Below, piece after piece: positions 7,987 through 17,528 of a stretch of DNA of 64,000 bases. The notes below the pieces were generated by a model. That model ran no database searches. It worked only from the letters and a program-made list of their open reading frames with translations, and was not told the origin of the DNA. The translations under genes and the position numbers were made by a program. Every line of letters begins with the position of its first letter. Within the stretch, counting starts at the first letter, position 1. Source of the stretch: Candidatus Zixiibacteriota bacterium (GTDB lineage: Bacteria; Zixibacteria; MSB-5A5; JAABVY01); contig DSEQ01000027.1 in NCBI GenBank assembly GCA_011056555.1, forward strand, positions 1-64,000, read 5' to 3'.

Positions 7987-8803
7987 GTTAGCCAAGTATG
8001 TTGCACCAGCGTTGCTGCTTCTTTTGTTGTTAACAATAATCTTCTGCGCGCCTGCAAGGAAAAAGCCCGTGCCTGAAGGTATAGTGGCCCCTTCCGATCT
8101 GAAGGTGGAAACCGGTGACCGGAGCATGACCCTGTCATGGCGCACCAACCGTACCGAGGATATGATTATATCCGGTTATAATATTTATATCTCCGCCGAG
8201 CCGCTTGCGGATCCCGCGGATAACGGTTACCTGAGAGAAGACATAGAGCCATTCAATCCGGTTACATATCCGGGGGACGCCGACCCGCAGATCAGCTATG
8301 AAACCTATGAGGCTGCCGGCCTGATGAACGGCGTTCAATATTATGTCGCAGTAACCACCGTCTATCCCGGCGGCATTGAGTCGCTCCCGTCAAATATTGT
8401 AACCGCAACCTGCTACCCTCAGGGGACAGTCACTATAAAGGATCGCAGCATGGGCGATCCGGATGGATTCTCGTTCAGCACGCGGGAGTATGTGCAATAT
8501 AATTCCCTTGACAATGATCTGTATTTCATCGCCCGCGATATCGGCAACATGCTCGGTTCTCCCGACCGCAATGAGGGCGTGCTCAAGCATACCGAATTTG
8601 CCGAATTGAAGGCGGAGAACAGCCTGACCAATCGGCACGATTACAGGAATCTCAATTACAAAGACAGAACTTTTGTCGCCGAAGGTAATGTCTATATGGT
8701 GAGACTCAATGATGGTTCCACAGCCAAAATCCGCATCAAGCAGGTGGACAGTTCCGCCTATAAAAAGCAGGTAACATTCGATTATATATATTTCGGGCAG
8801 TAA
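7979..8803 (+). CDS. putative lipoprotein with a fibronectin type III domain
   Basis: A very hydrophobic N-terminal signal ends at Cys23 (TIIFCAP). The residue before the Cys is Phe, which is unusual for a lipobox. Residues of about 35-135 form an Fn3-like domain: APSDLKVETGDRSMTLSWR, then SGYNIYIS, then GVQYYVAVTTVYPGGIESLPSN. The remaining 130 residues are beta-rich and not recognised. The start is GTG with AGGAG 8 bases upstream, overlapping the M24 gene by 8 bases. It ends 12 bases before the helicase gene. A surface-binding role is an inference from the fold. Confidence 0.72.
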   Translation: MFRLAKYVAPALLLLLLLTIIFCAPARKKPVPEGIVAPSDLKVETGDRSMTLSWRTNRTEDMIISGYNIYISAEPLADPADNGYLREDIEPFNPVTYPGDADPQISYETYEAAGLMNGVQYYVAVTTVYPGGIESLPSNIVTATCYPQGTVTIKDRSMGDPDGFSFSTREYVQYNSLDNDLYFIARDIGNMLGSPDRNEGVLKHTEFAELKAENSLTNRHDYRNLNYKDRTFVAEGNVYMVRLNDGSTAKIRIKQVDSSAYKKQVTFDYIYFGQ

Positions 8804-8815
8804 GCCCCGGGTGAT

Positions 8816-11536
8816 ATGCCCCATTTTTATGAAAGGTATTTTTCCCTGGACCTCAAGAAGAGCGCCGATTTCGGGCCCTCTAAAGAGGTCTATACATTGA
8901 AGTGCCGCCTCGTATCCTACGGTGCTGTCAAGGACACACGGAACCTTCTTCTTACTCCCGGCGTCACCGAGAGAAAGAACTTCACCCAGTGGGCCTCTTT
9001 GAATGAAATGCTGCAGGACGCCAATGTTCTGATCTTCTCTTTTGATGACCTGCGCGCTTTCTTTCCCGCTCCTGATCTGGAAAGCCTGGTGGAGTCAATC
9101 AAAAAACGGAGCGTCGAGCTGAAGAAAATCTGCCAGCTTTTTATTTCCAGCAGGGATTTCTACTCCATCGAGGAACTCGATTTATGGCTCGATAATGTCC
9201 TGAATCTGAAACCGTCTGAAGAACAGCTTACAGCCGAGAGGGTTCTGGAGAAGCTCGGAAGGCTGGTGATCGGTTTTGATCCGGGTCTGAGGAAATCGAT
9301 TGTCAGCCTGCTGTCACCGGTTTATCCCCGGATCGCGGACTGGCTCGACAGCTTAAAAGAGAAAAAGCGCGAGCTGCCGCAGAAACTGGCAGATGAATTC
9401 CCGCTGCATTTTCTCAAGTTCAAAGAGGATAATCCCATAGAAAATGACCCCGATCCGGTCGAGCAGATATTTGCCGATGGCGGCAGGCTGGCAGGGCTTA
9501 TTGAAGATTACGAGTATCGGCCGGAGCAGGCCAAAATGGCGCGGATGTTCATGCGCGCCATCAAAAACGACGAGTTCTTTGTGGCCGAGGCCGGCACCGG
9601 CACCGGGAAGTCGCTGGCCTATCTTGTGCCGGCAATCTTATATGCATCTTCAAAGGGACATAAAGTAGTCGCGGCCACATATACAAAAACGCTTCAATCC
9701 CAGTTGCTTTTCAATGACCTTCCGCTGGCGGCTGGAGCCTGCGGACGGCAGCTGACTGCGGCATTGCTCAAGGGACGCAATAATTACCTGTGTCTATTGA
9801 AAAAGGCTATACTGAAATCCCGCGCCTCATCCGAGGTCTTACAGGAGGATTATTTCAGCCTTGCCAGGGTCGAGATCTGGGAGTCGCTCACCAAAAGCGG
9901 CGACCTGGCCGAGCTGGGGCTCGATAATCCAGTCGTCCTACGGGATATATATGCCGACGCCAATTTCTGCCTCAAGCAGGCCTGCCAGTTTTATAATAAA
10001 TGCTATTTTTTCAAGGCCCGCAAACAGGCTTCCAGGGCCATGCTGACAATAGTCAACCAGGCTCTGTTTTTTACCGATGTCCTGGCAGAAGGGTCCATAA
10101 TCGGCAACCGCAACCTGGCCATCTTCGATGAGGCCCATCGGCTCGAGAAAACCGCCACCTCGCATCTGGGCGGTGAGCTCGACCGTTTCTATCCGCTTTC
10201 GGTAATGAATGAACTCTATCTCCAGCGGGAAAAAGAGCAGTCCATATTGTTCAGGGTGCAGAATATGGTGGAGAGAATTGTAAAAGAAGAGGAAGATTTC
10301 CCCTTTTACTTATTCAAGCAGCTCCGGGAGGGAGCCGAGGGCGCGCGCAGCGATCTGGATGAACTTTTCAGAGACATAAAGAACTTCCGTCAGGAAAAGG
10401 GTTTCCGGGCCGAAACATTCAGTTTCAAAAAGATCTTCAAGGCCCGGGGGCAGTTTCACAGCCGAATCCTTCAGCCGCTGGAAGAGCTGCGGGTCTCCAT
10501 GCAGAAGCTGGTCTCCGGCCTGGGAGATCTTTATAACGCGGTCAGCTCGCTGGAACTGGAACAGAATTCGCAGATAATCGCCGAGGAGTTGAATCGTGTC
10601 AGCGGCCAGCTTACGGAAATCTACCGGCATGTTGACACTATTTACGATTGCGACAGCGAGCATTATGTCTTCTGGCTGGAAATCTCCGAGCGGGGATTCA
10701 GCAAGATAGCCTATGCTCCTCTTGATGTCGGCCCGCAACTGGAGGCGATGATATATAAACGGTATTCATCAATACTGTTTACCTCCGCCAGCCTGAGTGT
10801 CGAGGGTTATTTCGATTTCTTCGAAAGATCGGTGGGGCTGAATCTTCTTCCCGAGGGGAAGGTGATCCGTAAATCTTTCGGCTCATCCTTCGATTTCTTT
10901 TCGCAAATAGACTTCTTCTGCCCGGTCTATCTGCCCTCTCCGAAAACCGATTACTACTCGCGCTCGTTGGCCTCATTTATCAGCAAGATACTCCCGGCCA
11001 TAAGAAAGAAATCGCTTGTACTGTGCACATCAATTCAGCTCCTGGCCGATCTCTACCATCATACCGGCAACAACTTGCGCTCCTCGGGATTCGAGGTTTT
11101 GGGACAGTCGATCTCGGGCAACCCGGAATATGTGCTGTCCACATTCAAGAAATCTCCGCTGGGGGTAATCTTCGGCACCGACTCGTTCTGGGAGGGGATC
11201 GATCTGCCCGGCACACAACTGGAGGTGTTGCTGATCACCCGGTTGCCGTTTGCCACTCCCACCGATCCGATCGAGGCGGCCAGGATGGAGCAGATTCAGA
11301 AGGCCGGCAAAGATTCATTTGTAACTTATTCCATTCCCAATGCTGTCCTCAAATTTAAGCAGGGTTTTGGTCGGCTGATCCGGCAGAAAACGGATACCGG
11401 TATAATCATAGTCACCGACAACAGGCTTATCAAAAGCAATTATGGCCAGATCTTTCTAAATTCCCTCCCGACCGAACTCAATGTCATCTACAGCCAGGAT
11501 GAATTCCTGGACCGCCTGCGATCAATTCAGGCCTGA
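8816..11536 (+). CDS. DinG/XPD-family DNA helicase with a degenerate exonuclease-like N-terminus
   Basis: A superfamily 2 Fe-S helicase of 906 residues. The core has Walker A EAGTGTGKSLAYLVPA (about residue 260), Walker B IFDEAHRLEK (about 438), TDSFWEGIDLPG and GFGRLIRQKTDTG (motifs V and VI). Four cysteines between motifs I and II (in YLCLL, NFCLKQAC and NKCYF) match the iron-sulphur cluster of DinG/XPD. The first 200 residues align by pattern with the DnaQ exonuclease found in DinG of Gram-positives (SLDLKKS for DxETTG; FSFDDLRAFF; FYSIEELDLWL) but lack the acidic metal ligands. It probably unwinds damaged or R-loop DNA 5' to 3'. It lies close behind the Fn3 lipoprotein gene, probably by chance. 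Confidence 0.88.
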   Translation: MPHFYERYFSLDLKKSADFGPSKEVYTLKCRLVSYGAVKDTRNLLLTPGVTERKNFTQWASLNEMLQDANVLIFSFDDLRAFFPAPDLESLVESIKKRSVELKKICQLFISSRDFYSIEELDLWLDNVLNLKPSEEQLTAERVLEKLGRLVIGFDPGLRKSIVSLLSPVYPRIADWLDSLKEKKRELPQKLADEFPLHFLKFKEDNPIENDPDPVEQIFADGGRLAGLIEDYEYRPEQAKMARMFMRAIKNDEFFVAEAGTGTGKSLAYLVPAILYASSKGHKVVAATYTKTLQSQLLFNDLPLAAGACGRQLTAALLKGRNNYLCLLKKAILKSRASSEVLQEDYFSLARVEIWESLTKSGDLAELGLDNPVVLRDIYADANFCLKQACQFYNKCYFFKARKQASRAMLTIVNQALFFTDVLAEGSIIGNRNLAIFDEAHRLEKTATSHLGGELDRFYPLSVMNELYLQREKEQSILFRVQNMVERIVKEEEDFPFYLFKQLREGAEGARSDLDELFRDIKNFRQEKGFRAETFSFKKIFKARGQFHSRILQPLEELRVSMQKLVSGLGDLYNAVSSLELEQNSQIIAEELNRVSGQLTEIYRHVDTIYDCDSEHYVFWLEISERGFSKIAYAPLDVGPQLEAMIYKRYSSILFTSASLSVEGYFDFFERSVGLNLLPEGKVIRKSFGSSFDFFSQIDFFCPVYLPSPKTDYYSRSLASFISKILPAIRKKSLVLCTSIQLLADLYHHTGNNLRSSGFEVLGQSISGNPEYVLSTFKKSPLGVIFGTDSFWEGIDLPGTQLEVLLITRLPFATPTDPIEAARMEQIQKAGKDSFVTYSIPNAVLKFKQGFGRLIRQKTDTGIIIVTDNRLIKSNYGQIFLNSLPTELNVIYSQDEFLDRLRSIQA

Positions 11537-11794
11537 GGCAAACGCAATTTCTGCGAGAATTTTATAAGGGTAAAAAGCCAATAATTTTAACTTGCATTAT
11601 CTTAAGCATCTAATAATTTAGGTTTTTTTCGGAAACAAACTCTCCTGGAGTGTATTATCTATAATGGCTGGCGGCATTTCATGAGCTCCGGGGGCGCTTC
11701 AGATTTGCTTGAGATTTAAACGATTAACGTTTTCAGGCGTCAATTAATGGGAATATTAGCCATTCCTGTTTGTATAATGTCTGGAGGAAATAGA

Positions 11795-12049
11795 ATGGTT
11801 GATATAAACAAATGGCTGGGATACTTTTCTATCTCCATAGTGATGATAGTGGGTATCCTGATCGTAACAGGAATGGTTGGAGACTTCGATTGGAATATAC
11901 GTCTGCCGGTCGGGATTCTGGTCTTCACGTATGTTATTTTGCGGATACTGTTTATGCGCAGGAGCCACAGAAAACCTAAGACTTTTAGGGGTTTAGGAGT
12001 ACGAAGAGATTATGAAAAGCTGGACGAAAGCAAACCAAATAATACTTGA
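11795..12049 (+). CDS. small two-helix membrane protein, unknown
   Basis: An 84-residue protein with two membrane helices (YFSISIVMIVGILIVTGMVG and LPVGILVFTYVILRILF) and a basic, charged C-terminal tail (RRSHRKPKTF...). I chose the ATG at 11795 because GGAGG lies 8 bases upstream; an ATG at 11747 is also in frame. No family was recognised. The promoter of the next gene overlaps its stop codon. Confidence 0.6.
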   Translation: MVDINKWLGYFSISIVMIVGILIVTGMVGDFDWNIRLPVGILVFTYVILRILFMRRSHRKPKTFRGLGVRRDYEKLDESKPNNT

Positions 12050-12073
12050 CATTCAGCATGTAAAACATATTTT
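12046..12073 (+). promoter_or_regulatory. promoter of the TPR protein gene
   Basis: A perfect TTGACA (12046-12051), a 16-base spacer and TATTTT (12068-12073). The predicted start near 12080 leaves about 44 bases before the ATG at 12124 but only 8 before the ATG at 12088, which favours the later start. Confidence 0.5.
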
Positions 12074-12123
12074 AAAGGATTATTTTTATGAATGGTAAGC
12101 GATTAAAATACAAAGGATTCAGG

Positions 12124-13875
12124 ATGCAAAAGCTGGCGATTCTTGTCATCCCGCTCTTATTATTTTTCGGTGTGGAAATGGTTGTTGCGGAGGTTCCCTC
12201 CGACATACAGCAAGCCTACGATAGCAAAAATTACGATGACGCTATTCAGAAAATCGAGCAGGCCTTGAAGCGTGATAAACGCAATGAACAACTTTATTAT
12301 ATACTGGGCCTGAGTTATCTTGGAAAGCACGATACTACAAGCGCCATGGAAGCGATCGATAATGCGGTGCGGTTCGACAGCAAGTTTCATAATGCCCGCT
12401 ACCTTCTGGGTAAGCTCTATCTCGAAACCGGAAAGCTGGATAAAGCCAGGAATGCATTCGAGGATGGCCTGGACAAGGCCAAGGATAAGAAAGATAAGGC
12501 CCTGTTTGAAGATGGGCTTGGTTTATATTATCTGCAATCAGGTGATACTACCAGGGCGGATATAGAAGTTAGAAAGGCTCAAATAGACGATCCCGATAAC
12601 ATGACATATATCATGCATCAGGGCGATATAGCCTTTGCACAGGGAATTTATTCAGTGGCCTTGAATGCCTACAAAAAGGCCCTGGCCTCCGACTCGCTCA
12701 ATCCGGAAGTGCACTTTCGAATTGCCAAATCTTATCTGAATCAGAGGCAGTTCCGCGAGGCCCTGAGCTCCATTGAAAGAGCGCTTGAGCTGGATTCATC
12801 CTACCTCGAGGGCTACATCATCGGCGGCGACATCTATACATTATATGGCGTACAGCAGGCCGATAATCCCGAGGCCCAGCAGTCGCTGATGTCGAATGCG
12901 ATCTTTTATTACACCAAGTATCTGGAGATGAGCGGCGATTCCGGACGCGCCAACTACTATCGCGGCAAGGCCTACTTCACCTTCAATGATTTCGAAAAAG
13001 CGCTTGCTGATTTCGAAACCGCTCTGGAGCAGGGCTACGAAAAGGAAGATATTTTTTCCTTGATCGGGCGTTCATATTCCGGTCTGAAGCAGTATAATAA
13101 GGCGATTGAATTCCTGGATCAATACGAGAAATCGATCCTGCAGGCCGATCCGAATTATGAATGGACCGCCAGCGATGTTTCTCTCTTTCTCGAGAGAGCC
13201 AAGGCCAAGGCCGGAATCGGCGACAGCGCTTCGCGCCTGGAGGCCCGTCAGGATTTCGAAAAAGCGATCGAGCTGGATTCGACCGATGCCATGTCCTATT
13301 ACTGGGCCGGTTTGAACGAATATTATCTTAAGGCTTACGAGAGAGCCGTGGATTATCTCAAGAAACACCTCGAACTCTATCCCGAGAATCTCAGCGCTTA
13401 TATTAATATTGCCTATGCTTATCTGGCGCTTCAGGACTGGAATAATGCTTTGCTCTACCTGAATGAGGTTATCGAACGCGACTCGACATTTGTTGATACT
13501 TACAAGCTCAAGGCTAATGTCTTCTTCCAGAAGGAGGAATACGACAGCGCAATCGTGTATTACAAGAAATGGAAGGAGATGGAACCGGAGCTGTGCGAAC
13601 CCGACCGCTGGATCGGCTTGATATACCTGATAAAGAATGACGCCGATCCGCAGAGCTGCATCAGGCATCTTAAGCAGTATCAGAACTGCCTGCGCGCCAA
13701 GGGCGAAAATGTCTGTTCCGATAATGATGTCAATGTCTGGATCATGAAGGCCTATCAGATGGCCAATGATGCCAATAATGCCTTTGAATGGGCCGGGAAA
13801 TGTCTGAAGTGCGACCCCGCTAATGAGGAATGTCAGAAAGCTCGAGAAGAGCTTGAATTTGAAATCGACTTATAA
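12124..13875 (+). CDS. secreted tetratricopeptide-repeat protein
   Basis: The signal peptide (MQKLAILVIPLLLFFGVEMVVA) directs export, and most of the mature protein is TPR repeats. Units such as YYILGLSYLGKHDTTSAMEA, AFAQGIYSVALNAYKKAL and INIAYAYLALQDWNNALLYL recur from about residue 30 to 500. The last 90 residues hold eight cysteines (for example SCIRHLKQYQNCLRAKGENVC and CLKCDPANEEC), which suggests disulphides in the periplasm. The ATG at 12124 has AAAGGA 6 bases upstream and gives a clean signal peptide; an in-frame ATG at 12088 is possible. It leads the ExbB/ExbD/TonB cluster, so a scaffold role in that envelope machine is likely but unproven. Confidence 0.85.
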   Translation: MQKLAILVIPLLLFFGVEMVVAEVPSDIQQAYDSKNYDDAIQKIEQALKRDKRNEQLYYILGLSYLGKHDTTSAMEAIDNAVRFDSKFHNARYLLGKLYLETGKLDKARNAFEDGLDKAKDKKDKALFEDGLGLYYLQSGDTTRADIEVRKAQIDDPDNMTYIMHQGDIAFAQGIYSVALNAYKKALASDSLNPEVHFRIAKSYLNQRQFREALSSIERALELDSSYLEGYIIGGDIYTLYGVQQADNPEAQQSLMSNAIFYYTKYLEMSGDSGRANYYRGKAYFTFNDFEKALADFETALEQGYEKEDIFSLIGRSYSGLKQYNKAIEFLDQYEKSILQADPNYEWTASDVSLFLERAKAKAGIGDSASRLEARQDFEKAIELDSTDAMSYYWAGLNEYYLKAYERAVDYLKKHLELYPENLSAYINIAYAYLALQDWNNALLYLNEVIERDSTFVDTYKLKANVFFQKEEYDSAIVYYKKWKEMEPELCEPDRWIGLIYLIKNDADPQSCIRHLKQYQNCLRAKGENVCSDNDVNVWIMKAYQMANDANNAFEWAGKCLKCDPANEECQKAREELEFEIDL

Positions 13876-13904
13876 TTTTGAATATCTCTTCTAAAGGTGA
13901 ATTG

Positions 13905-14666
13905 ATGGCCAAAGAAAAAACAAAGAAGAAAAAGGAAGAAACTGAGGAGAATCTGGAGGAATCAAAGCCCTTAGACGAAACCACGCGTTTCAGGTATATC
14001 GGCTTTGATGTTTTCGGGAAGAAGTCCAAAGATTTTTTCAAATCGGAGGAAGAGCAAAAGGAGTACGAAAAATCGGTAGAGCAATACCGCTCCGGCCATA
14101 TTTCAACATTTCGTGAATTCACTGCAGTGAATCAGGATGTGCTTCCGATGCTTGATAAAATTGTCCTGACGATTTCCTCGCTGGTCCTGGTTATTTCCGG
14201 TTTCCTGCCCTGGCTGAGATTCGAATCAAACTGGACCAGTATGTCGTTCAGGGGTCTGACCGGGTATTTTCAGGTCTCCCAGTTTAGTGATGTTATCAGC
14301 CTGTTTAATCCAAATCTGATGATTTACGTTTATATTCCAACTCTTATGGCAGTTCTTGCGTTTATATTTGGAATAATTACGCTGGTATTTTTATGGCTGC
14401 CGGCCAAAACATTCGAGGCTTACCTGAAGCGGTTAAAACGTTTTATGAGCCTGGGCTGGTATGTACTGGCTGTCTGGCTGGCGTTCTTTATTGTCTCCGT
14501 GGTCGGTATAAGCCTGCCCTTCGGGGAGTGGATGGCCGAGAATTACGGCGTCAGGGGCGTCGGATCAAGTGTAAATATTGTGTCCTTTGCAACTCTCTCG
14601 GGCCTTGGTGTGTGGATGTCGATCGCAGCCTTTATCCTGAATTCCGTGAAGGCCAATGATCTTTAA
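13905..14666 (+). CDS. four-helix membrane protein of the TonB cluster, unknown
   Basis: The first 85 residues are highly charged (KEKTKKKKEETEENLEE) and probably cytoplasmic. About four membrane helices follow (IVLTISSLVLVISGFLPWL, YVYIPTLMAVLAFIFGIITL, WYVLAVWLAFFIVSVVGISL and FATLSGLGVWMSIAAFIL). I chose the ATG at 13905, with AAGGTG upstream, over a TTG at 13878. It sits between the TPR gene and exbB. No family was recognised. Its position suggests it belongs to the same envelope complex. Confidence 0.65.
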   Translation: MAKEKTKKKKEETEENLEESKPLDETTRFRYIGFDVFGKKSKDFFKSEEEQKEYEKSVEQYRSGHISTFREFTAVNQDVLPMLDKIVLTISSLVLVISGFLPWLRFESNWTSMSFRGLTGYFQVSQFSDVISLFNPNLMIYVYIPTLMAVLAFIFGIITLVFLWLPAKTFEAYLKRLKRFMSLGWYVLAVWLAFFIVSVVGISLPFGEWMAENYGVRGVGSSVNIVSFATLSGLGVWMSIAAFILNSVKANDL

Positions 14667-14722
14667 ATTTGAGTATACCTGAAAAAATTGTTTAATCTAA
14701 TATTGTTTAGGAGGAATAAGAG

Positions 14723-15454
14723 GTGAAGCAATCTGTATTTGTAACCCTGAACCTTATAATCTCGCTGGCGATCGGATTTTTCATCTGGACACGCCTTCCA
14801 GCATACCTGCAGGAGGGTGGACCGCTGGTGGCAGTCCTGATTGCGCTTTTGGTCATGCTGATTGCATTTATTATTGAAAGACTGCTTTCCCTGAACAAGG
14901 CCAAGGGCAAAGGGTCGCCGCAATCGTTTTTCAAAAAAATCGTGATGATGATCCAGGCCAACGATTTCAAGGGCGCCCTGGCCGCCTGCGACAAGCAGAG
15001 AGGTTCTCTGGCCAATGTGTTGAGGGCCGGCATCGAGCATTATAACTCGATCAAAGACAGCGACATGAATTCCGAAAAGCGTCTCGAGGAAACTCAGCGC
15101 GCGATCGAAGAGGCCAATGCTCTGGAAGTTCCGCTTCTTGAAAGAAACCTGATTGCACTTTCCACTATTGCTTCTATTGCAACCATGGTGGGACTTCTGG
15201 GTACAACTATTGGAATGATTCGTGCGTTTAACGCCACCGGTCATGCCTCCGGCGGTGTTATTGACGCTACCCAGCTGGCTATCGGTATTTCCGAGGCGCT
15301 GGTGAATACCGCAGGCGGATTGACCTCCGCTATCGTCGGTATTGTGGCATACAACTTTTTCGTCAACAAGGTTGACTCGTTTAACTATACAATTGATGAG
15401 GCATCCTATGAGGTATTGCAGCTCATCAAGAATAAGGAAGCCAAGAAGTCATGA
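14723..15454 (+). CDS. exbB: ExbB/TolQ/MotA family proton-channel protein
   Basis: Inner-membrane proton channel subunit that, with ExbD, drives TonB using the proton motive force. It has three membrane segments. The second and third carry the family signature (LSTIASIATMVGLLGTTIGMIRAF and ALVNTAGGLTSAIVGIVAYNFF). The start is GTG behind AGGAGG. The stop overlaps the exbD start by 4 bases. It is the only ExbB in the cluster although three ExbD and three TonB-like genes follow, so the channel may be shared. Confidence 0.9.
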   Translation: MKQSVFVTLNLIISLAIGFFIWTRLPAYLQEGGPLVAVLIALLVMLIAFIIERLLSLNKAKGKGSPQSFFKKIVMMIQANDFKGALAACDKQRGSLANVLRAGIEHYNSIKDSDMNSEKRLEETQRAIEEANALEVPLLERNLIALSTIASIATMVGLLGTTIGMIRAFNATGHASGGVIDATQLAIGISEALVNTAGGLTSAIVGIVAYNFFVNKVDSFNYTIDEASYEVLQLIKNKEAKKS

Positions 15455-16005
15455 AGATTAAGAAGAAAAGAAGAGTAAACATTGTGCTCGACATGACGCC
15501 TATGGTGGATATTGCTTTCTTGCTTCTGATTTTCTATATGGCTACAACGCAGTTTAAACCACCGGAGAAGAAGGAAGTGAGTCTGCCTTCATCCGGTTCG
15601 CAGATTAATCTGCCCGAACGAAACGTGTTCATGATTACCGTTCCCCCGGAAGATTCGGTTTTTATCGACTATGTCTCCAAGCGGAAGGTGACCCTGGAAG
15701 ACGGGACGGTTACCGAGAGGACCTTCAGGAATATTACCGCTATTCCTTTCGAGGAAGTCACCAGCACTGGTAAGGCGGTGCAGAATATGAGGGCAATTGA
15801 GTTGCGCAATGTCAACGACCTTTATCCGGGGGAGGCCAATAAGGAGATACGGAATTCCGCTAAAAAGGATGTTCTGGAAAGCCTTGTGGTGGTCAAGGGG
15901 GATAAAGAAGTTGAATATGGTATCATGGAACAGTTGATGAATTCTCTTCGCGATGAAGGTATTAACAGTTTCCAGGTAATAACCGAGCTTGAGCAGGAAG
16001 AGTAG
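15451..16005 (+). CDS. exbD: ExbD/TolR family protein (first paralogue)
   Basis: One N-terminal membrane helix carries the proton-carrying Asp in LDMTPMVDIAFLLLIFYM, followed by a periplasmic domain of about 140 residues. The periplasmic part contains a 40-residue insertion relative to short ExbD proteins (DSVFIDYVSKRKVTLEDGTV...). The ATG overlaps the exbB stop by 4 bases, so translation is coupled. It differs from the two other ExbD copies at 16023 and 18641, which resemble each other more closely. It is predicted to form the ExbB-ExbD motor. Confidence 0.9.
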   Translation: MKIKKKRRVNIVLDMTPMVDIAFLLLIFYMATTQFKPPEKKEVSLPSSGSQINLPERNVFMITVPPEDSVFIDYVSKRKVTLEDGTVTERTFRNITAIPFEEVTSTGKAVQNMRAIELRNVNDLYPGEANKEIRNSAKKDVLESLVVVKGDKEVEYGIMEQLMNSLRDEGINSFQVITELEQEE

Positions 16006-16022
16006 GAAAGGTGGTGATTTAG

Positions 16023-16655
16023 ATGGGCGCAGTTGATGTTCCCGAAGCTGGCGGCGGTGGAAAAGGCGGAAAAAAGAAAAAACGGCGAATAGCGATCCGT
16101 CTCGATATGACACCGATGGTGGATATTGCCTTTCTGCTCCTGATTTTTTACATGGTTACCACCGTGTTTGCGGCTCCACAGGCTATGGATATTAATCTGC
16201 CCAAGGAGACGGACGAGTCGGAGGAGATGGACGTGAAAAAGTCCAACCTGGCGGTCATCAGGGTTGATAGCACAGATACGTACTGGTGGAGTATCGGCGA
16301 TGAAAAAGGATCCAGTCGTCCTATAGATGATAAGAACCTTTTGGACTCTTTACTTGTTAATAATAGACAGAACTACTTCTTGTCAACGCTGGTGAAAATT
16401 CACCCCAAGGCCGATTTCGAGGCTTATGTTGATATCCTGGATGATTTTGCGCGTGTAGAAAACGCCTTCCAGAAGGATAGAGAGTTCGTTGAAGAGTATA
16501 TAGCCGAGAATAGAAGGGTTCTGGGAGAGGACAGGTTTACCGATACTACCTATAGTTATCGGTATACTACCGCACCCTGGAGCGATAGAAGAGATACAAG
16601 AATGCTTGAATTCTCACTGGATTCAATGCGAGCCAGAGGAGAGAGATTACCATGA
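16023..16655 (+). CDS. exbD: ExbD/TolR family protein (second paralogue)
   Basis: The N-terminus is glycine- and lysine-rich (GGGGKGGKKKKRR), followed by the membrane helix LDMTPMVDIAFLLLIFYMVT with the conserved Asp and a periplasmic domain. It shares TYWWS, TLVKIHP and TDTxYSYRYT segments with the copy at 18641, so these two are duplicates. AGGAAAGGTGG lies 8-18 bases upstream. Its stop overlaps the TonB start by 4 bases. ExbD/TonB pairing repeated twice suggests that each pair serves a different outer-membrane partner. Confidence 0.9.
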   Translation: MGAVDVPEAGGGGKGGKKKKRRIAIRLDMTPMVDIAFLLLIFYMVTTVFAAPQAMDINLPKETDESEEMDVKKSNLAVIRVDSTDTYWWSIGDEKGSSRPIDDKNLLDSLLVNNRQNYFLSTLVKIHPKADFEAYVDILDDFARVENAFQKDREFVEEYIAENRRVLGEDRFTDTTYSYRYTTAPWSDRRDTRMLEFSLDSMRARGERLP

Positions 16656-17404
16656 GTAATGGACAACAGTTCGCTCAGGCGCCCTACGGTGCATTTGAGC
16701 TGAAAAGATCCTACCAGAAGCATATGCTGATGGGAACTCTGATCTCATGTGCGCTGCCATTACTGGTCATGGCCGTAATCCTGCTGGTCGGATATATCAA
16801 GCAGATGGGTAGGGAAGAGGTGGCAGTGAACGCCGATGCGGCGCCTGTTTATGTCGATTTGACCCAGCTCCCTCCTCCCACTATCCAGAAGACGGTGAAG
16901 AAGCCGGAAATTCACAAGGAGAAAATCGAGCTGCCCAAGATCGGTATTCCTAATCCCGTTGCCGATGAAGAGGTTATGGAAGTCCAGGTGCTGGCCACCA
17001 ATCTCCAGAAGGTCGAGCTCTCCGCAGCTGATCTGGGAGAAGGCGGAGGCACCGATCTTTACGGCGACAATACAGTTGTTGATATTCTGGATGACATCCT
17101 TCCTCAACCGGATGAATTTGTCGCTTTTGATGAAGAGCCTCAGCTTCTGGTGGCTCCCGAACCGACATATCCTGAGATGGCCAAGAAGGCCGGTGTCACC
17201 GGGACGGTCTGGATTAAGGTGCTGGTGGACACGGAAGGTAATGTGCGCGATGCCCTTATTGTCAAAGAATCCGGTGTAAATGCCGGTTTCGAGGAAGCGG
17301 CTCTGGATGCGGCCTGGGAAAGGAAATACCGTCCGGCCATGCAGAACAACCAGCCGGTAGCTGTATGGGTGGCGTATAAGGTCAGGTTTACGCTCAAGAA
17401 TTAG
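16652..17404 (+). CDS. tonB: TonB family energy-transducing protein
   Basis: After a short cytoplasmic start (GAFELKRSYQKH) come one membrane helix (LMGTLISCALPLLVMAVILL), a proline-rich periplasmic linker, and a C-terminal TonB domain. The TonB domain (PTYPEMAKKAGVTGTVWIKV, GFEEAALDAAWERKYRPA, then PVAVWVAYKVRFTLK) contacts the TonB box of outer-membrane receptors. It is translationally coupled to exbD upstream and followed by a strong terminator, so it closes the operon that begins with exbB. The protein at 19267 is a close paralogue with the same N-terminal motif. Confidence 0.9.
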   Translation: MSNGQQFAQAPYGAFELKRSYQKHMLMGTLISCALPLLVMAVILLVGYIKQMGREEVAVNADAAPVYVDLTQLPPPTIQKTVKKPEIHKEKIELPKIGIPNPVADEEVMEVQVLATNLQKVELSAADLGEGGGTDLYGDNTVVDILDDILPQPDEFVAFDEEPQLLVAPEPTYPEMAKKAGVTGTVWIKVLVDTEGNVRDALIVKESGVNAGFEEAALDAAWERKYRPAMQNNQPVAVWVAYKVRFTLKN

Positions 17405-17433
17405 TTGAGCGGAAAGAATTTGCAGAAATAAGC

Positions 17434-17485
17434 AAATCCTCCTTGTTGGCGTCAAATGGTTGAACGTCAACCAGGAGGATTTTTT
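17434..17485 (+). terminator. rho-independent terminator after tonB
   Basis: AAATCCTCCTTGTTGGCGT pairs with ACGTCAACCAGGAGGATTT, with a few wobbles or mismatches, and a run of T's follows the second arm. This is a long, stable hairpin 30 bases after the tonB stop. Confidence 0.85.
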
Positions 17486-17528
17486 ATACCCATCTGTATG
17501 AAGGCTGCTGTAAAACGGGTCGAGTTTC

